Assembly (NCBI RefSeq): GCF_030144325.1
Contig: NZ_CP126307.1
Coordinates: forward strand, 4,058,001 to 4,122,000
Reading direction: 5' to 3'
Source of the DNA: Bosea vestrisii
GTDB lineage: Bacteria; Pseudomonadota; Alphaproteobacteria; Rhizobiales; Beijerinckiaceae
DNA length: 64,000 bases
Below are positions 9,338 through 20,408 of this stretch, piece after piece. Both the position numbers and the translations under genes were made by a program. Numbering within the stretch: position 1 is the stretch's first letter; every line of letters begins with the position of its first letter. A model generated the notes under the pieces. The model was not told the origin of the DNA. It ran no database searches and was given only the letters and a program-made list of their open reading frames with translations.

Positions 9338-11239
9338 ATGACGCGTCTCAGCGCCTGGCTGCTTGCCGCTGCGATAATGGTTCCGGCGATGGCGGTTTCG
9401 CTTCCGCCTGCGACGGCGCAGGGCATTCCGCAGAACATTCCGCGCAAGGAACTCTTGATCCTCGAGAATCCGGAAGGAACGATCAAGAACGCGGGCTGGT
9501 TCAACATCTGGGCGATCAATGCCGGCAGCCAGTCGAACGGGCTGCAGCAGGCGGCGCTCGATACGCTCTGGTACATCGATCCCGAGAAGGGCCTCGACGG
9601 CGCCTGGGACAATTCGCTCGCGGCCGAGAAGCCGGTCTACAACGCCGATTTCACCGAGATGCGGGTCAAGCTGCGGCGCGGCCTGTTCTGGAGCGACGGC
9701 GTCGAGTTCAGCTCGGCCGATGTCAAGGCGACGGTCGATATCCAGGTCAAGAATCCCGGCATGCGCTTCTCGGCGGTGCTGGCCAATAATGTCGCCTCCG
9801 TCGAGACGCCCGATGTTGAGACGGTGATCTTCAAGCTGAAGAAGTCGAACTCCCGCTTCCACACCAATTTCACCGTGCGCTGGGGCGCGATCTGGATCCT
9901 GCCGAAGCATGTCTTCGAGAAGGTCGAGGATCCCGCGAAGTTCGACTTCAACAAGCCGGTCTCGCTTGGCGCCTATACGCTGCAATCCTTCGATCCCGAC
10001 GGGAAATGGTACATCTGGCAGCTGCGCGAGGACTGGCAGCGCAGCTCGCTTGGCCGTCATGGCAAGCCGGGCCCGAAATACCTCGCCTATATCGACCCCG
10101 GCCCTCCCGACAAGCGCGTGATCGCGCAGCTCAACCATGAGCTCGACGTCATCCACGACATCGCCCCCGAAGGCATGTTCACGCTGGCGAAGCAGGACAA
10201 GGGCACGCGCGCCTGGTTCAAGGGCTTCCCCTACGGCCACCCGGATCCAACCCTGCCGGCGGTGATCTTCAACACCCAGAACGAGCACCTGAAGAACCGC
10301 GACGTTCGCTGGGCGCTGGCGCTGATGATCGACGTGAAGGCGGTGACGATGGCGGCCTATCGCGGCGCCGCGACCATCTCGGCGATCGCCGTGCCGCCGA
10401 CCGGCATCCATCCCGAAGCCTATCACAAGCCGATGGAGGCCTGGCTCAAGGATTTCGAGATCGACACCGGCAAGAGCAAGATCAAGCCCTATGATCCGAC
10501 GGTGGGCAAGCAGATCGCCGATATGCTGCGTCCGTCCATGGGCGATCAGATCCCCTCCGATCCAGCGGTGATCGGCAATTCCTTCGGCCTTGGCTGGTGG
10601 AAGACCAATGTCGCCGGGGCGGGCGAACTGCTGACGCGCGCCGGCTTCCGCAAGCAGGGCAACCAATGGCTGACGCCTGACGGCAAGCCGTTCGTGGTCA
10701 GGCTGATGGTCGAGGGCGACCTTCGGCCGGTGATGACGCGGGCCGGCACGATGATCGTGCAGCAATGGAAGCAGGCCGGCATCGATGCGCGCATCGACGT
10801 CGCGCAGGGCACGCTGCTGACGCGGCGCGCGGCCGGCGATTTCGATGCCTTCATCGGCTGGAGCGTCGAGACCTGGGGCGGGCACCAGGACCTGTCCTAT
10901 TTCATGGACAGCTGGCATTCCCAGTTCGTCGCCGAGCCTGGCAAGCCGCAGCCGCTGCGCAACTGGCAGCGCTGGACCCATCCCGAGCTCGACAAGATCA
11001 TCGAGGACATCCGCAAGATCGACTTCGACGATCCCAAGGGCGTCGAGCTCGGCCGCGACTACGTCAAGCTGATGACCCGCGAAATGCCGATCATCCCGCT
11101 GATGGCCTACAACGTCTTCACCGCGATGGATCAGACCTACTGGAAGGGCTACCCGACCGCCGATGATCCTTACGCCAACCCGGTCACGAACTGGGGTAAC
11201 TCCCGCTACATGTTCGTGCGGTTGAAGCCGGCAAACTAA
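9338..11239 (+). CDS. Peptide/oligosaccharide ABC transporter substrate-binding protein
   Basis: A 633-residue SBP_bac_5 (DppA/OppA family) periplasmic binding protein, in the larger size range of the family. It has a signal peptide (hydrophobic residues 6-22, probable cleavage after ATA near 27). The body has family features such as RVKLRRGLFWSDGVEFSSADV and AVIFNTQNEHLKNRDVRWALALMID. ATG 9338 is preferred over an upstream start because AGGGGAGG (9325-9332) precedes it and the signal peptide begins there. The downstream GH51 arabinofuranosidase suggests the ligand is an arabinose-containing oligosaccharide instead of a peptide. Confidence 0.9.
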   Translation: MTRLSAWLLAAAIMVPAMAVSLPPATAQGIPQNIPRKELLILENPEGTIKNAGWFNIWAINAGSQSNGLQQAALDTLWYIDPEKGLDGAWDNSLAAEKPVYNADFTEMRVKLRRGLFWSDGVEFSSADVKATVDIQVKNPGMRFSAVLANNVASVETPDVETVIFKLKKSNSRFHTNFTVRWGAIWILPKHVFEKVEDPAKFDFNKPVSLGAYTLQSFDPDGKWYIWQLREDWQRSSLGRHGKPGPKYLAYIDPGPPDKRVIAQLNHELDVIHDIAPEGMFTLAKQDKGTRAWFKGFPYGHPDPTLPAVIFNTQNEHLKNRDVRWALALMIDVKAVTMAAYRGAATISAIAVPPTGIHPEAYHKPMEAWLKDFEIDTGKSKIKPYDPTVGKQIADMLRPSMGDQIPSDPAVIGNSFGLGWWKTNVAGAGELLTRAGFRKQGNQWLTPDGKPFVVRLMVEGDLRPVMTRAGTMIVQQWKQAGIDARIDVAQGTLLTRRAAGDFDAFIGWSVETWGGHQDLSYFMDSWHSQFVAEPGKPQPLRNWQRWTHPELDKIIEDIRKIDFDDPKGVELGRDYVKLMTREMPIIPLMAYNVFTAMDQTYWKGYPTADDPYANPVTNWGNSRYMFVRLKPAN

Positions 11240-11339
11240 ACGACCGGGCTGCTGCTCGGCGGCGGCCCGCCTTCCTTGCAAGGACAATCACCAGCCGGCG
11301 GCACCGCGCCGCCCGGGCCGGTCGAACTTTCGGGATTGC

Positions 11340-12344
11340 ATGAACGCCTATTTTGCCTATTTCGCGAAACGGCTGGTCCAGTTCGTGGTGGTCGTCTTCA
11401 TCGGCGTCAACCTCGCCTTCGTGATCACCCATGCCTCGCCGATCGATCCGGTCGAGCAGTCGATCGCGGCGGTGACGTCCTTCGGCAGCACCGCGCCCGA
11501 TGCGATCGCGGCGATGCGCTCCTCGCTGCAGGAACTCTACGGGCTCAAGGGAACGCTCGCCGAGCAGTATGTCACCTTCTGGAGCCGGGTCCTGCGCGGC
11601 GATTTCGGCCCCTCCCTCTCTGCTTTTCCGACCCCCGTCTCAGCCCTGATCGGCCGGGCGCTGCCCTGGACGGCGGGGCTGCTGATCGTCTCGACGCTGA
11701 TCACCTGGGTTCTCGGCAATCTGCTCGGCGGGCTCGCCGGCTATTACCAGCGCAGCCGCACGCTGAAGCTGATGGGCGTCGTCGCCATGGGGGTGCACCC
11801 GATCCCCTATTACATCGTCGCGCTGTTGCTGCTCATCGTCTTCGGCTTCCTCTGGCCGGTGCTGCCGATCACCGGCGGCTCGGCGATGAACCTGCAGCAG
11901 GGCTGGAACTGGCCCTTCGTCTCGAGCGTCGCTCGGCATTCGATCCTGCCGGCGCTCTCGCTCATCCTGATCGGGCTCGGCAGCTGGTTCCTCGGCATGC
12001 GCTCGCTGGTCTCGAACATCGTGACCGAGGATTACGTGGTTTATGCCGAGACGGCCGGGCTCGACAGCCGAAGGGTGCTGGGCTCCTACGTCATGCGCAA
12101 TGCCCTGGCGCCGCAGGTGACCGGGCTCGCCATGTCGCTCGGCGGCATCTTCAACGGCGCGGTGATCACCGAGAAGGTCTTCGGCTATCCCGGCGTCGGC
12201 ACCCTGCTCGTCGATGCGGTCTATGCCGGCGATTACGGCCTCGTCCTCGGCGTCACCACTGTCTCGATCATCGCCGTCTCGGTCGGGGTCCTGGTCATCG
12301 ACCTGCTCTACCCGCTGATCGACCCGCGCGTGGAGTTGCGCTGA
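11340..12344 (+). CDS. ABC transporter permease, DppB/OppB family
   Basis: A 334-residue inner-membrane permease of the BPD_transp_1 peptide/oligosaccharide family. It starts with the usual N-terminal membrane helix (AYFAYFAKRLVQFVVVVFIGVNLAFVITHA, split here only by a few residues from the start). The EAA loop region near DYVVYAETAGLDSRRVLGSYVMRNA and the C-terminal VFGYPGVGTLL are typical. Its stop overlaps the start of the next permease by one base (TGATG). Forms the channel with the DppC-type partner. Confidence 0.92.
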   Translation: MNAYFAYFAKRLVQFVVVVFIGVNLAFVITHASPIDPVEQSIAAVTSFGSTAPDAIAAMRSSLQELYGLKGTLAEQYVTFWSRVLRGDFGPSLSAFPTPVSALIGRALPWTAGLLIVSTLITWVLGNLLGGLAGYYQRSRTLKLMGVVAMGVHPIPYYIVALLLLIVFGFLWPVLPITGGSAMNLQQGWNWPFVSSVARHSILPALSLILIGLGSWFLGMRSLVSNIVTEDYVVYAETAGLDSRRVLGSYVMRNALAPQVTGLAMSLGGIFNGAVITEKVFGYPGVGTLLVDAVYAGDYGLVLGVTTVSIIAVSVGVLVIDLLYPLIDPRVELR

Positions 12345-13207
12345 TGCTGGCGATCCTGCGCGACCTGATCCGCTATAATCTGGAGTTCCGGATCGGGCTG
12401 TTCCTTGTCTCCATCGTGGTGGTGATGGCGGCGCTCTCCGTCGTCTCGCCCTATCCGGCGGGCGACGTCTATGTCGTGCCGCCCGACCTGCCGCCGTCCA
12501 CCGCCCATTGGCTAGGGACGACCTCGCGCGGGCAGGACGTGTTCTGGCAGCTCACGGCGGCGATCCGCAACACGCTGTTCTTCGGCATCATGGTGGCGGC
12601 GCTGTCGCGGGTGATCGCGCTCGTGGTCGGGCTGCTCGCCGGCTACAGCGGCGGCTGGATCGACCGGGTGCTGATGTCGATCAACGACACCTTCATCATC
12701 ATCCCGCTCTTCCCGATCCTGATCCTGTTCTACTTCGTGCTGCGCGATTCGATGTCGACGCCGCTGCTCGCCACCATCATGGCCTGTCTTGGCTGGGCCT
12801 ATGACGCCCGCCTGATCCGCTCGGTCGCGCTCAGCCTCAAGACGCGCGAATTCACCCAGACGAGCATCTTCTCGGGCATGAAGACGCACGAGATCCTGGC
12901 GCGCGAGCATCTGCCTTACGTGCTGCCCATCGTGTTCTCGACCACGATGAACAACATGAACTGGTCGATCGGCATCGAGGTCACTCTCGCCGTCCTCGGC
13001 TTCACCGACATCAACACGCCGACCATCGGCGGGATGATCTACTGGGCCAACCAGCACACGGCGCTGGTCGCCGGCATCTGGTGGTGGATCGCCTTTCCGA
13101 TCGCGCTCGTGGTGATGACCTTCGTCGGCCTTTTCCTGCTCGCCGTCTCGATGAACGAATACATCGACCCGCGCAGCCGTCTGGCCCGGATGGGAGGCAG
13201 CCGATGA
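12344..13207 (+). CDS. ABC transporter permease, DppC/OppC family
   Basis: A 287-residue partner permease. The LGTTSRGQDVFWQL motif near residue 58 is diagnostic of the DppC side. The EAA-like loop is around REFTQTSIFSGMKTHEILAREHLPYVLP, followed by hydrophobic segments to the C terminus. The start was set at the ATG overlapping the upstream stop. The stop overlaps the start of the ATPase gene (ATGA), so the operon is translationally coupled. Confidence 0.92.
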   Translation: MLAILRDLIRYNLEFRIGLFLVSIVVVMAALSVVSPYPAGDVYVVPPDLPPSTAHWLGTTSRGQDVFWQLTAAIRNTLFFGIMVAALSRVIALVVGLLAGYSGGWIDRVLMSINDTFIIIPLFPILILFYFVLRDSMSTPLLATIMACLGWAYDARLIRSVALSLKTREFTQTSIFSGMKTHEILAREHLPYVLPIVFSTTMNNMNWSIGIEVTLAVLGFTDINTPTIGGMIYWANQHTALVAGIWWWIAFPIALVVMTFVGLFLLAVSMNEYIDPRSRLARMGGSR

Positions 13208-14092
13208 GCGGCGCGGCCGATCCTGTGCCGGTGCTCGAGGTCCGCGACCTCCAGGCGCATTTCCGCACCCATTATTTCGGCGTCAACCGCGAGGTCAGGG
13301 CGGTGGACGGCGTCACCTTCGACGTGAACCACAACGAGATCTATGGCCTGGCGGGCGAGTCCAGCTCGGGCAAGACGACGCTGATCAAGACGATCGCAGG
13401 ATTGCTGAAGCCGCCGCTCGAAATGGTCGGCGGCTCGGCCCGCTTTTCGTTCCTGCCGGGCTGGGAGGCGGTCGGGCGGGCGCCGCCGGAGGTGGTGCGC
13501 AGGCCGAGTTCGACTTGAGGGCGGCGGCGCATCTGGAACGCGTCAAGCTCGATCCGTCCGTGCTCGATGCCTATCCGCACGAGCTGTCCGGAGGCATGCG
13601 CCAGCGGGTCACAATCGCGCTCGCGACGATCTGCAAACCGGAATTCATCATCGCCGACGAGCCGACGACAGCACTCGACGTGATCGTGCAGAAGGACGTG
13701 CTGGGCATGATCCGCACGATCCAGCAGGAGATGGGATCGAGCGTGCTGTTCATCACGCACGACATGGGCGTGCACGCGGCGCTGACCGACCGGCTCGGCA
13801 TCATGTATGCCGGGCGCCTTGTCGAGGATGGCGAGACGCCCGAGATTTTCGCGCGCCCACTGCATCCCTATACCCGTCACTTGATCGGGAGCCTGCCGCG
13901 CATTGGCGACACCGAGCAGCGCGAGGGCCTGGAAGGCACGCCGCCCAACCTCGCCGCCCCGCCGCCGGGCTGCCGCTTCCATCCGCGGTGCCCGCTCGCC
14001 ATGCCCGTCTGCACGACGACCGTGCCGGCCATGGTCGAGACGCTGCCCGGCCATCGCGTCGCCTGCCATGCGGTCAATCCGGGGATGGCGGC

Positions 14093-14096
<4 letters not shown>
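13204..14096 (+). pseudogene. ABC transporter ATP-binding protein (DppD-like), frameshifted and missing its Q-loop
   Basis: The first frame (13204-13518) carries Walker A (AGESSSGKTTL) and ends in PPEVVRRPSST. The second (reading on to 14096) carries the signature LSGGMRQR, Walker B FIIADEPTTALD, the switch H in FITHDMG and the C-terminal oligopeptide-ATPase Cys pattern (CRFHPRCPLAMPVC). Between them the Q-loop segment, usually about 40-50 residues with a QGSMSVLNP-like motif in this subgroup, is absent and the frame changes. A deletion near 13490-13510 plus frameshift explains this. As written the product cannot work. An assembly collapse in this GC-rich patch is the alternative. Confidence 0.8.
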
Positions 14097-14933
<837 letters not shown>

Positions 14934-14937
<4 letters not shown>

Positions 14938-16469
14938 GACAAGCCAGCATCACCTTCGACCGCGCCTTCACCATCGGCGACACAGATCCGCGGCTCTTTG
15001 GCGCCTTCGTCGAGCATCTCGGCCGCTGCGTCTATGGCGGCATCTACGAGCCCGGCCACCCCACCGCCGACAAGCGCGGCTTCCGCAAGGATGTGCTCGA
15101 GCTGGTCAAGGAACTCGGCCCGACGATCATGCGCTATCCGGGCGGCAATTTCGTCTCCGGCTACAATTGGGAGGACGGCGTTGGCCCGGTCAAGGACCGG
15201 CCTGCCAGGCTCGACCTCGCCTGGTTCACAACCGAGCCCAACAGCTTCGGCACCAACGAGTTCGTGGACTGGTGCCGGGCGGCGAAGATCGAGCCCATGC
15301 TCGCCGTCAATCTCGGCACGCGCGACGGCGACGCAGCGCGCAATCTCGTCGAATACTGCAACCACCCCGGCGGGACTGCCTGGTCGGATCTTCGCATCAA
15401 GCATGGCTGGAAGAAGCCGCACGACATCAAGTTCTGGTGCCTCGGCAATGAGGTCGACGGCCCCTGGCAGATGGAGCACAAGACCGCGACGGAATACGGA
15501 CGCGTCGCGCATGAGGCGGCGAAGATGATGCGCTGGATCGACCCGTCGATCGAGCTCGCCGCCTGCGGCTCGTCGGGCCGCAACATGCCGACCTATGGCC
15601 GCTGGGAGGACGAGGTGCTGGAGCACACCTTCGATCAGGTCGAGTTCATCTCGCTGCACACCTACTTCAACAACTACGCCGGCGACACCAAGGCCTTCCT
15701 CGCCAGTCCTGACCTGATGGACAACTTCATCGAGGAGGTGGTGGCGATCTCGGACGCGGTCGCGGCGCGGCGCCGTTCCGACAAGCGCATCATGCTGAGC
15801 TTCGACGAATGGAACGTCTGGTACCGCACCCGCCGCGTCAGGGCCGACCGCGTCAAGGAGGGCTGGCCGGTGGCGCCGCCGATTCTCGAGGAGATCTATT
15901 CGATGGAGGACGCGCTGGTCTTCGGCGGCGCCTGTATCTCACTCCTCAACCATGCCGACCGGGTCAAGGCCGCCTGCCTCGCGCAGCTCGTCAATGTGAT
16001 CGCGCCGATCATGACCGAAACCGGCGGCCCGGCCTGGCGTCAGACGATCTTCTGGCCCTTCGCCCAGATGAGCCGTCTCGGGCGCGGCACTGTGCTCAAG
16101 GCGATCGTCAAATCCGAAAATTACCAGGCCAGCTACTTCGACCCGCGCGGCAAGCAGGACCTCTTCTATCCGATCGACGCGCCCTATCTGAAGGCGTCGG
16201 TGGTCGCCGACGACAAGGGCGTCTCGCTCTTCCTGCTCAACCGCGACCTGGAAGGCGGGCTCACCGTCACGGTCGATGCGCGCGGCTTCGGCAAGCTCAA
16301 GGTGACCGAGGCGACCGAACTGCGCCACAGCGATCTGACGGCGGTCAACAGCAGGCAGGAGCCGCTCAAGGTCAAGCCCGCGACGCTGAAGGGCGTCTCG
16401 ACGACGTCGGACAGCATCACGCTGGAATTGCAGCCGGCCTCGTGGAATGTGATCAGGCTCGAAAGCTGA
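14934..16469 (+). CDS. abfA: Alpha-L-arabinofuranosidase, GH51
   Basis: A 511-residue glycoside hydrolase family 51 enzyme that releases terminal alpha-L-arabinofuranose from arabinan or arabinoxylan fragments. The acid/base glutamate is E173 in GNEVDGPW and the nucleophile is E292 in SFDEWNVWY. The RYPGGNFVSGYNWEDG segment near residue 67 is also typical. There is no signal peptide, so it acts in the cytoplasm on imported oligosaccharides. It is translationally coupled (ATGA overlap) to the upstream importer, which is the main reason for assigning that importer to arabino-oligosaccharides. Confidence 0.93.
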
Positions 16470-16487
16470 CCGGACGGCGCCGCCAGG

Positions 16488-17516
16488 ATGAACGAGAGCC
16501 CGCCATCACCACCTCGCGGACGCCGCAGCAATGGCGGCAGGCCGTCGCGCGCCGAAGGCCGGCGGGATCTCGGCTTCCTCGTCGTCAACGCCGACCGGCA
16601 ATATCAGGTGCTGCGCGGCCTGGCCTCCCCGGTCAGGCTGCGCATCCTGAAACTGCTCAACCGGCAGGGTCCGAAGAACATCAACCAGATCGCTGAGGCG
16701 CTGGGCCTGCCGCAGTCGACGATCGCCACCAATGTGCAGGTGCTCGAAGAGTCTGAGCTGATCTCAACCTCGCTCGGCAAGGCGGCGAAAGGCCAGCAGA
16801 AGATCTGCGCAGCGCGATATTCCGAGATCGTCGTCAATCTCGACCCGGACGATCCGAGCCGCGACCGTAACATTGTCGAGGTTGAAATGCCGCTCGGGCT
16901 CTATACCAGCTCGAACGTCTCGGCGCCTTGCGGGTTCTGCTCGACCGAACGCATTCTCGGCGTGCTCGACGTGCCGGAGCTGTTCCTCGATCCGCGCCGG
17001 GTCCAGGCCGCGCTGATCTGGTTCGGCCGCGGCTATGTCGAATACAAGTTTCCGAACAACGCCAAGGTACTGAACCAGGCGATCACGGCCTTGGATTTCG
17101 AGATGGAGATGTCATCGGAGGTGCCGGGCACGAATGCCGACTGGCCCTCCGACATCAGCCTCTGGGTCAACGAACGCAAGGTCGGCACCTGGACCTGCCC
17201 CGGTGATTATGGCGACCGCCGCGGGACATATACGCCGCACTGGTGGAAGCTCGAAGGCTCGCAATACGGCATCCTGACGACGTGGCGCATCACGGCCGAC
17301 GGTACATTCCTCGGCGAACGCAAACTCAGCGACATCGCGACCACGGATCTCGACCTCGATCGTCATCACTCTATCCGGCTGCGCATCGGCATCGACGACA
17401 AGGAGGGGCGGCCGGGGGGCGTCAATATTTTCGGACGCGGCTTCGGGAACCACAATCAGGACATCAAGATGCGGCTGTATTTGCGCGGCATGGACGCTCT
17501 ACCACACGCGTTATGA
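16488..17516 (+). CDS. ArsR-like winged-helix transcriptional regulator
   Basis: A 342-residue regulator with an N-terminal ArsR-type winged helix (residues about 38-105: QVLRGLASPVRLRILKLL, then NINQIAEALGLPQSTIATNVQVLEE). A long C-terminal domain of about 230 residues contains a CGFC motif (C148, C151) and resembles no family I can name; it may sense a sugar. It begins 18 bases after the arabinofuranosidase gene and is the last gene of that operon, so it probably controls sugar uptake locally. Metal sensing is not supported by any known ArsR site. Confidence 0.82.
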   Translation: MNESPPSPPRGRRSNGGRPSRAEGRRDLGFLVVNADRQYQVLRGLASPVRLRILKLLNRQGPKNINQIAEALGLPQSTIATNVQVLEESELISTSLGKAAKGQQKICAARYSEIVVNLDPDDPSRDRNIVEVEMPLGLYTSSNVSAPCGFCSTERILGVLDVPELFLDPRRVQAALIWFGRGYVEYKFPNNAKVLNQAITALDFEMEMSSEVPGTNADWPSDISLWVNERKVGTWTCPGDYGDRRGTYTPHWWKLEGSQYGILTTWRITADGTFLGERKLSDIATTDLDLDRHHSIRLRIGIDDKEGRPGGVNIFGRGFGNHNQDIKMRLYLRGMDALPHAL

Positions 17517-17653
17517 CGTTACGTCGCCGCAAAAAGCGTGGAGTTCCAAGCGCGGGCAGGCGCCCGGGAACGGACATCGAGCCGCTGACCGAAAGCGGAC
17601 TTTGCGCGATTGACAAGCTGGATCGGCTCTGCCCTGATGGCCGCGTCCAATGG

Positions 17654-17664
17654 CATATTATATG
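17654..17664. promoter_or_regulatory. Perfect 11-bp palindrome upstream of chvE
   Basis: CATATTATATG is symmetric about 17659 and lies 57 bases before the chvE start, in the AT-rich part of the 205-base gap after the ArsR-like gene. It could be an operator or part of a -10 region. The outer bases CATAT/ATATG recall the CATATC/GATATG repeat before 9338, but the spacing differs. Confidence 0.35.
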
Positions 17665-17721
17665 ACTAATTGGATTGATCGACCAAAGAGTCGAGCCACA
17701 GAGCAATCTGGGAGAAGACGC

Positions 17722-18783
17722 ATGAAGGCACTCCGTTGGATGATGGCGCTTGCTCTTGGCGCTTTCGCTTTTGCACCGCTGGCCCAGGCCCAGCAGAAGG
17801 GCACGATCGGCGTCTCGATGCCGACCAAGTCCTCCGCGCGGTGGATCGCCGACGGCGACAACATGGTGAAGTCGCTGAAGGAGAAGGGCTACGCCGTCGA
17901 CCTGCAATACGCGGATGACGACATCCCGAACCAGCTCGCCCAGATCGAGAACATGATCACCAAGGGCGTCAAGGTACTGGTCATCGCCGCCATCGACGGC
18001 ACCACCCTGTCGGATGCGCTGCAGCAGGCCGCGAGCAAGGGGGTCAAGGTGATCGCCTATGACCGCCTGATCCGCAATTCCAAGAATGTCGACTACTACG
18101 CGACCTTCGACAATTTCCAGGTCGGCGTATTGCAGGCGAGCTATATCGAGAAGGCGCTCGGCCTCAAGGAAGGCAAGGGGCCCTTCAATATCGAGCTCTT
18201 TGGCGGCTCGCCCGACGACAACAACGCCTATTTTTTCTACAACGGCGCGATGTCGGTACTGGAGCCCTACATCAAGAGCGGCAAGCTCGTGGTGCGCAGC
18301 GGCCAGCTCGGCATGGACAAGGTCTCGACACTGCGCTGGGACGGCGCGGTCGCCCAGGCCCGCATGGACAACCTGCTCAGCGCCTACTACCCCGACAAGC
18401 GGGTCGACGCCGTGCTCTCGCCTTATGACGGCCTGAGCATCGGCATCATCTCCTCGCTCAAGGGCGTCGGCTATGGCAGCGGCAAGCAGGCCATGCCGGT
18501 GATCACCGGGCAGGATGCCGAGGTCCAGTCGGTCAAGTCGATCCTCAACAAGGAACAGACCTCGACCGTGTTCAAGGACACGCGCGAGCTCGCCAAGATC
18601 GCGGCAAACATGGTCGACGCCTCGCTCTCGGGCAAAGAGGTCGAGGTGAACGACACCAAGACCTATGAGAACGGCGTCAAGACCGTGCCCTCCTATCTGC
18701 TGAAGCCGGTCAGCGTCGACGCGTCGAACTGGAAGGAGACGCTGATCGCCAGCGGCTACTACACCGAGAACCAGGTGAAGTGA
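17722..18783 (+). CDS. chvE: Multiple-sugar periplasmic binding protein ChvE
   Basis: A 353-residue periplasmic binding protein of the ribose/ChvE type. Signal peptide residues 1-22 (MKALRWMMALALGAFAFAP, cleavage after AQA). The mature start KGTIGVSMPTKSSARWIADG and FGGSPDDNNAYFFYNGAM are characteristic of ChvE, the sugar-binding protein that in Agrobacterium feeds GguAB and also signals plant sugars to VirA. The ATG at 17722 is chosen because GGGAGAAG (17710-17717) precedes it. It heads the chvE-gguA-gguB operon; likely ligands are L-arabinose, D-galactose and related aldoses. Confidence 0.93.
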   Translation: MKALRWMMALALGAFAFAPLAQAQQKGTIGVSMPTKSSARWIADGDNMVKSLKEKGYAVDLQYADDDIPNQLAQIENMITKGVKVLVIAAIDGTTLSDALQQAASKGVKVIAYDRLIRNSKNVDYYATFDNFQVGVLQASYIEKALGLKEGKGPFNIELFGGSPDDNNAYFFYNGAMSVLEPYIKSGKLVVRSGQLGMDKVSTLRWDGAVAQARMDNLLSAYYPDKRVDAVLSPYDGLSIGIISSLKGVGYGSGKQAMPVITGQDAEVQSVKSILNKEQTSTVFKDTRELAKIAANMVDASLSGKEVEVNDTKTYENGVKTVPSYLLKPVSVDASNWKETLIASGYYTENQVK

Positions 18784-18877
18784 GCCCGACCCGGCGCGCT
18801 CGCCCCGCGCCGGATCCATTCGCCATCTCCGCGCGGGCGCCTGCTCGCCCGCGCCTCCCTTGCTGCGGGATGGATTG

Positions 18878-20408
18878 ATGCAAGCGATTCTCGACATGCG
18901 GGGGGATCACCAAGACGTTTCCGGGCGTGCACGCGCTCGACAACGTCAACCTGACCGTCAGGGCAGGCGAGATCCACGCTCTGGTCGGTGAGAACGGCGC
19001 CGGCAAGTCGACGCTGATGAAGGTGTTGAGCGGCGTCTATCCGCACGGCTCCTATTCCGGCGCGATCCATTTCGACGGTCAGGAGCGCCAGTTCCGTGGC
19101 ATCGCCGATAGCGAGACCCTCGGCATCATCATCATCCACCAGGAGCTTGCCCTGGTGCCGCTGCTCTCGATCGCCGAGAACATCTTCCTCGGCAACGAGC
19201 AGGCGAGCCATGGCGTCATCGACTGGTCGGCGGTTTCGGCCCGTGCCAAGGAGCTGCTCGCCAAGGTCGGGCTGAAGGAGAAGCCGGAGACGCTGGTCAC
19301 CACTCTCGGCGTCGGCAAGCAGCAGCTCGTCGAGATCGCCAAGGCGCTGTCGAAGAAAGTCAGACTGCTCATCCTCGACGAGCCGACCGCGAGCCTGAAC
19401 GAAAGCGACAGCGACGCGCTGCTCGAGCTCCTGCTCGAATTCAGGAGACAGGGCATCTCCTCGATCCTGATCTCGCACAAGCTCAATGAGATCGCGAAGG
19501 TCGCCGACGCGATCACCGTGCTGCGCGACGGCGCCACGGTAGAGACGCTCGACTGCCGCGCGCAGGCGGTCAGCGAGGACCGCATCATCAAGGGCATGGT
19601 CGGGCGCGAGATGGCCGATCGCTACCCCAGGCGGGAGAGTCATCCCGGCGAAGTCCTGTTCGAGGTCGAGAACTGGACCGCGCACCATCCGATCCACGCC
19701 GAGCGGCAGATGGTGAAGAACGTCAACCTCAGCATCCGCCGCGGCGAGATCGTCGGCATCGCCGGACTGATGGGGGCAGGGCGCACCGAATTCGCGATGA
19801 GCCTGTTCGGCCGCTCTTATGGCCAGAAGATCAGCGGCACGGCGAAGCTCGCCGGCAAGGCGATCGATGTCGGCACGGTCGAGCGCGCCATCGCCAGCGG
19901 CCTTGCCTACGCGACCGAGGATCGCAAATCCCTCGGCCTCGTCCTCGATGAGGACATCCGCAAGAACATCACCCTCGCCAATCTGGCTGGTGTCGCTGAG
20001 CGCGGCGTGATCGACGACATGCGCGAACTTGCCGTCGCCAACGATTATCGGGCCAAGCTCAGGATCCGCAGTCCCAGCGTCTACCAGCAGGCCGTCAACC
20101 TGTCCGGCGGCAACCAGCAGAAGGTCGTGCTGAGCAAATGGCTCTTCGCCGACCCGCAGGTGCTGATCCTTGACGAGCCGACACGCGGCATCGATGTCGG
20201 CGCCAAATACGAGATCTACACGATCATCAACCAGCTGGCCGAGGCCGGCAAGGCGGTACTGATGATCTCCTCGGAGATGCCGGAGCTGCTCGGCATGTGC
20301 GACCGCATCTATGTGATGAACGAAGGGGCGTTCGTCGCCGAGCTCGACGCTGCGCAGGCGTCCCAGGAAAAGATCATGCAGGCCATCATGAGATCGGGGA
20401 GACGCTGA
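18878..20408 (+). pseudogene. gguA: Sugar ABC transporter ATPase GguA, frameshifted near its start
   Basis: A double ATPase of about 509 residues when repaired. Walker A of domain 1 is GENGAGKST and its Walker B is LLILDEPTASLNESD. Domain 2 has the usual degenerate Walker A (GLMGAGRTE), signature LSGGNQQK and Walker B VLILDEPTRGIDVG. The expected start MQAILDMRGITKTFPGV begins at ATG 18878 after a GGGA site, but the run at 18900-18905 has six Gs where five are needed. As written only a GTG at 18927 opens the main frame, losing the first strand. Probably a sequencing error in a functional gene. Confidence 0.87.

Noticed and set aside
17610..17664. Sigma70 promoter from TTGACA 17610 to the AT-rich palindrome
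   Set aside because: The distance to any plausible -10 element is about 40 bases, far more than the usual 17.
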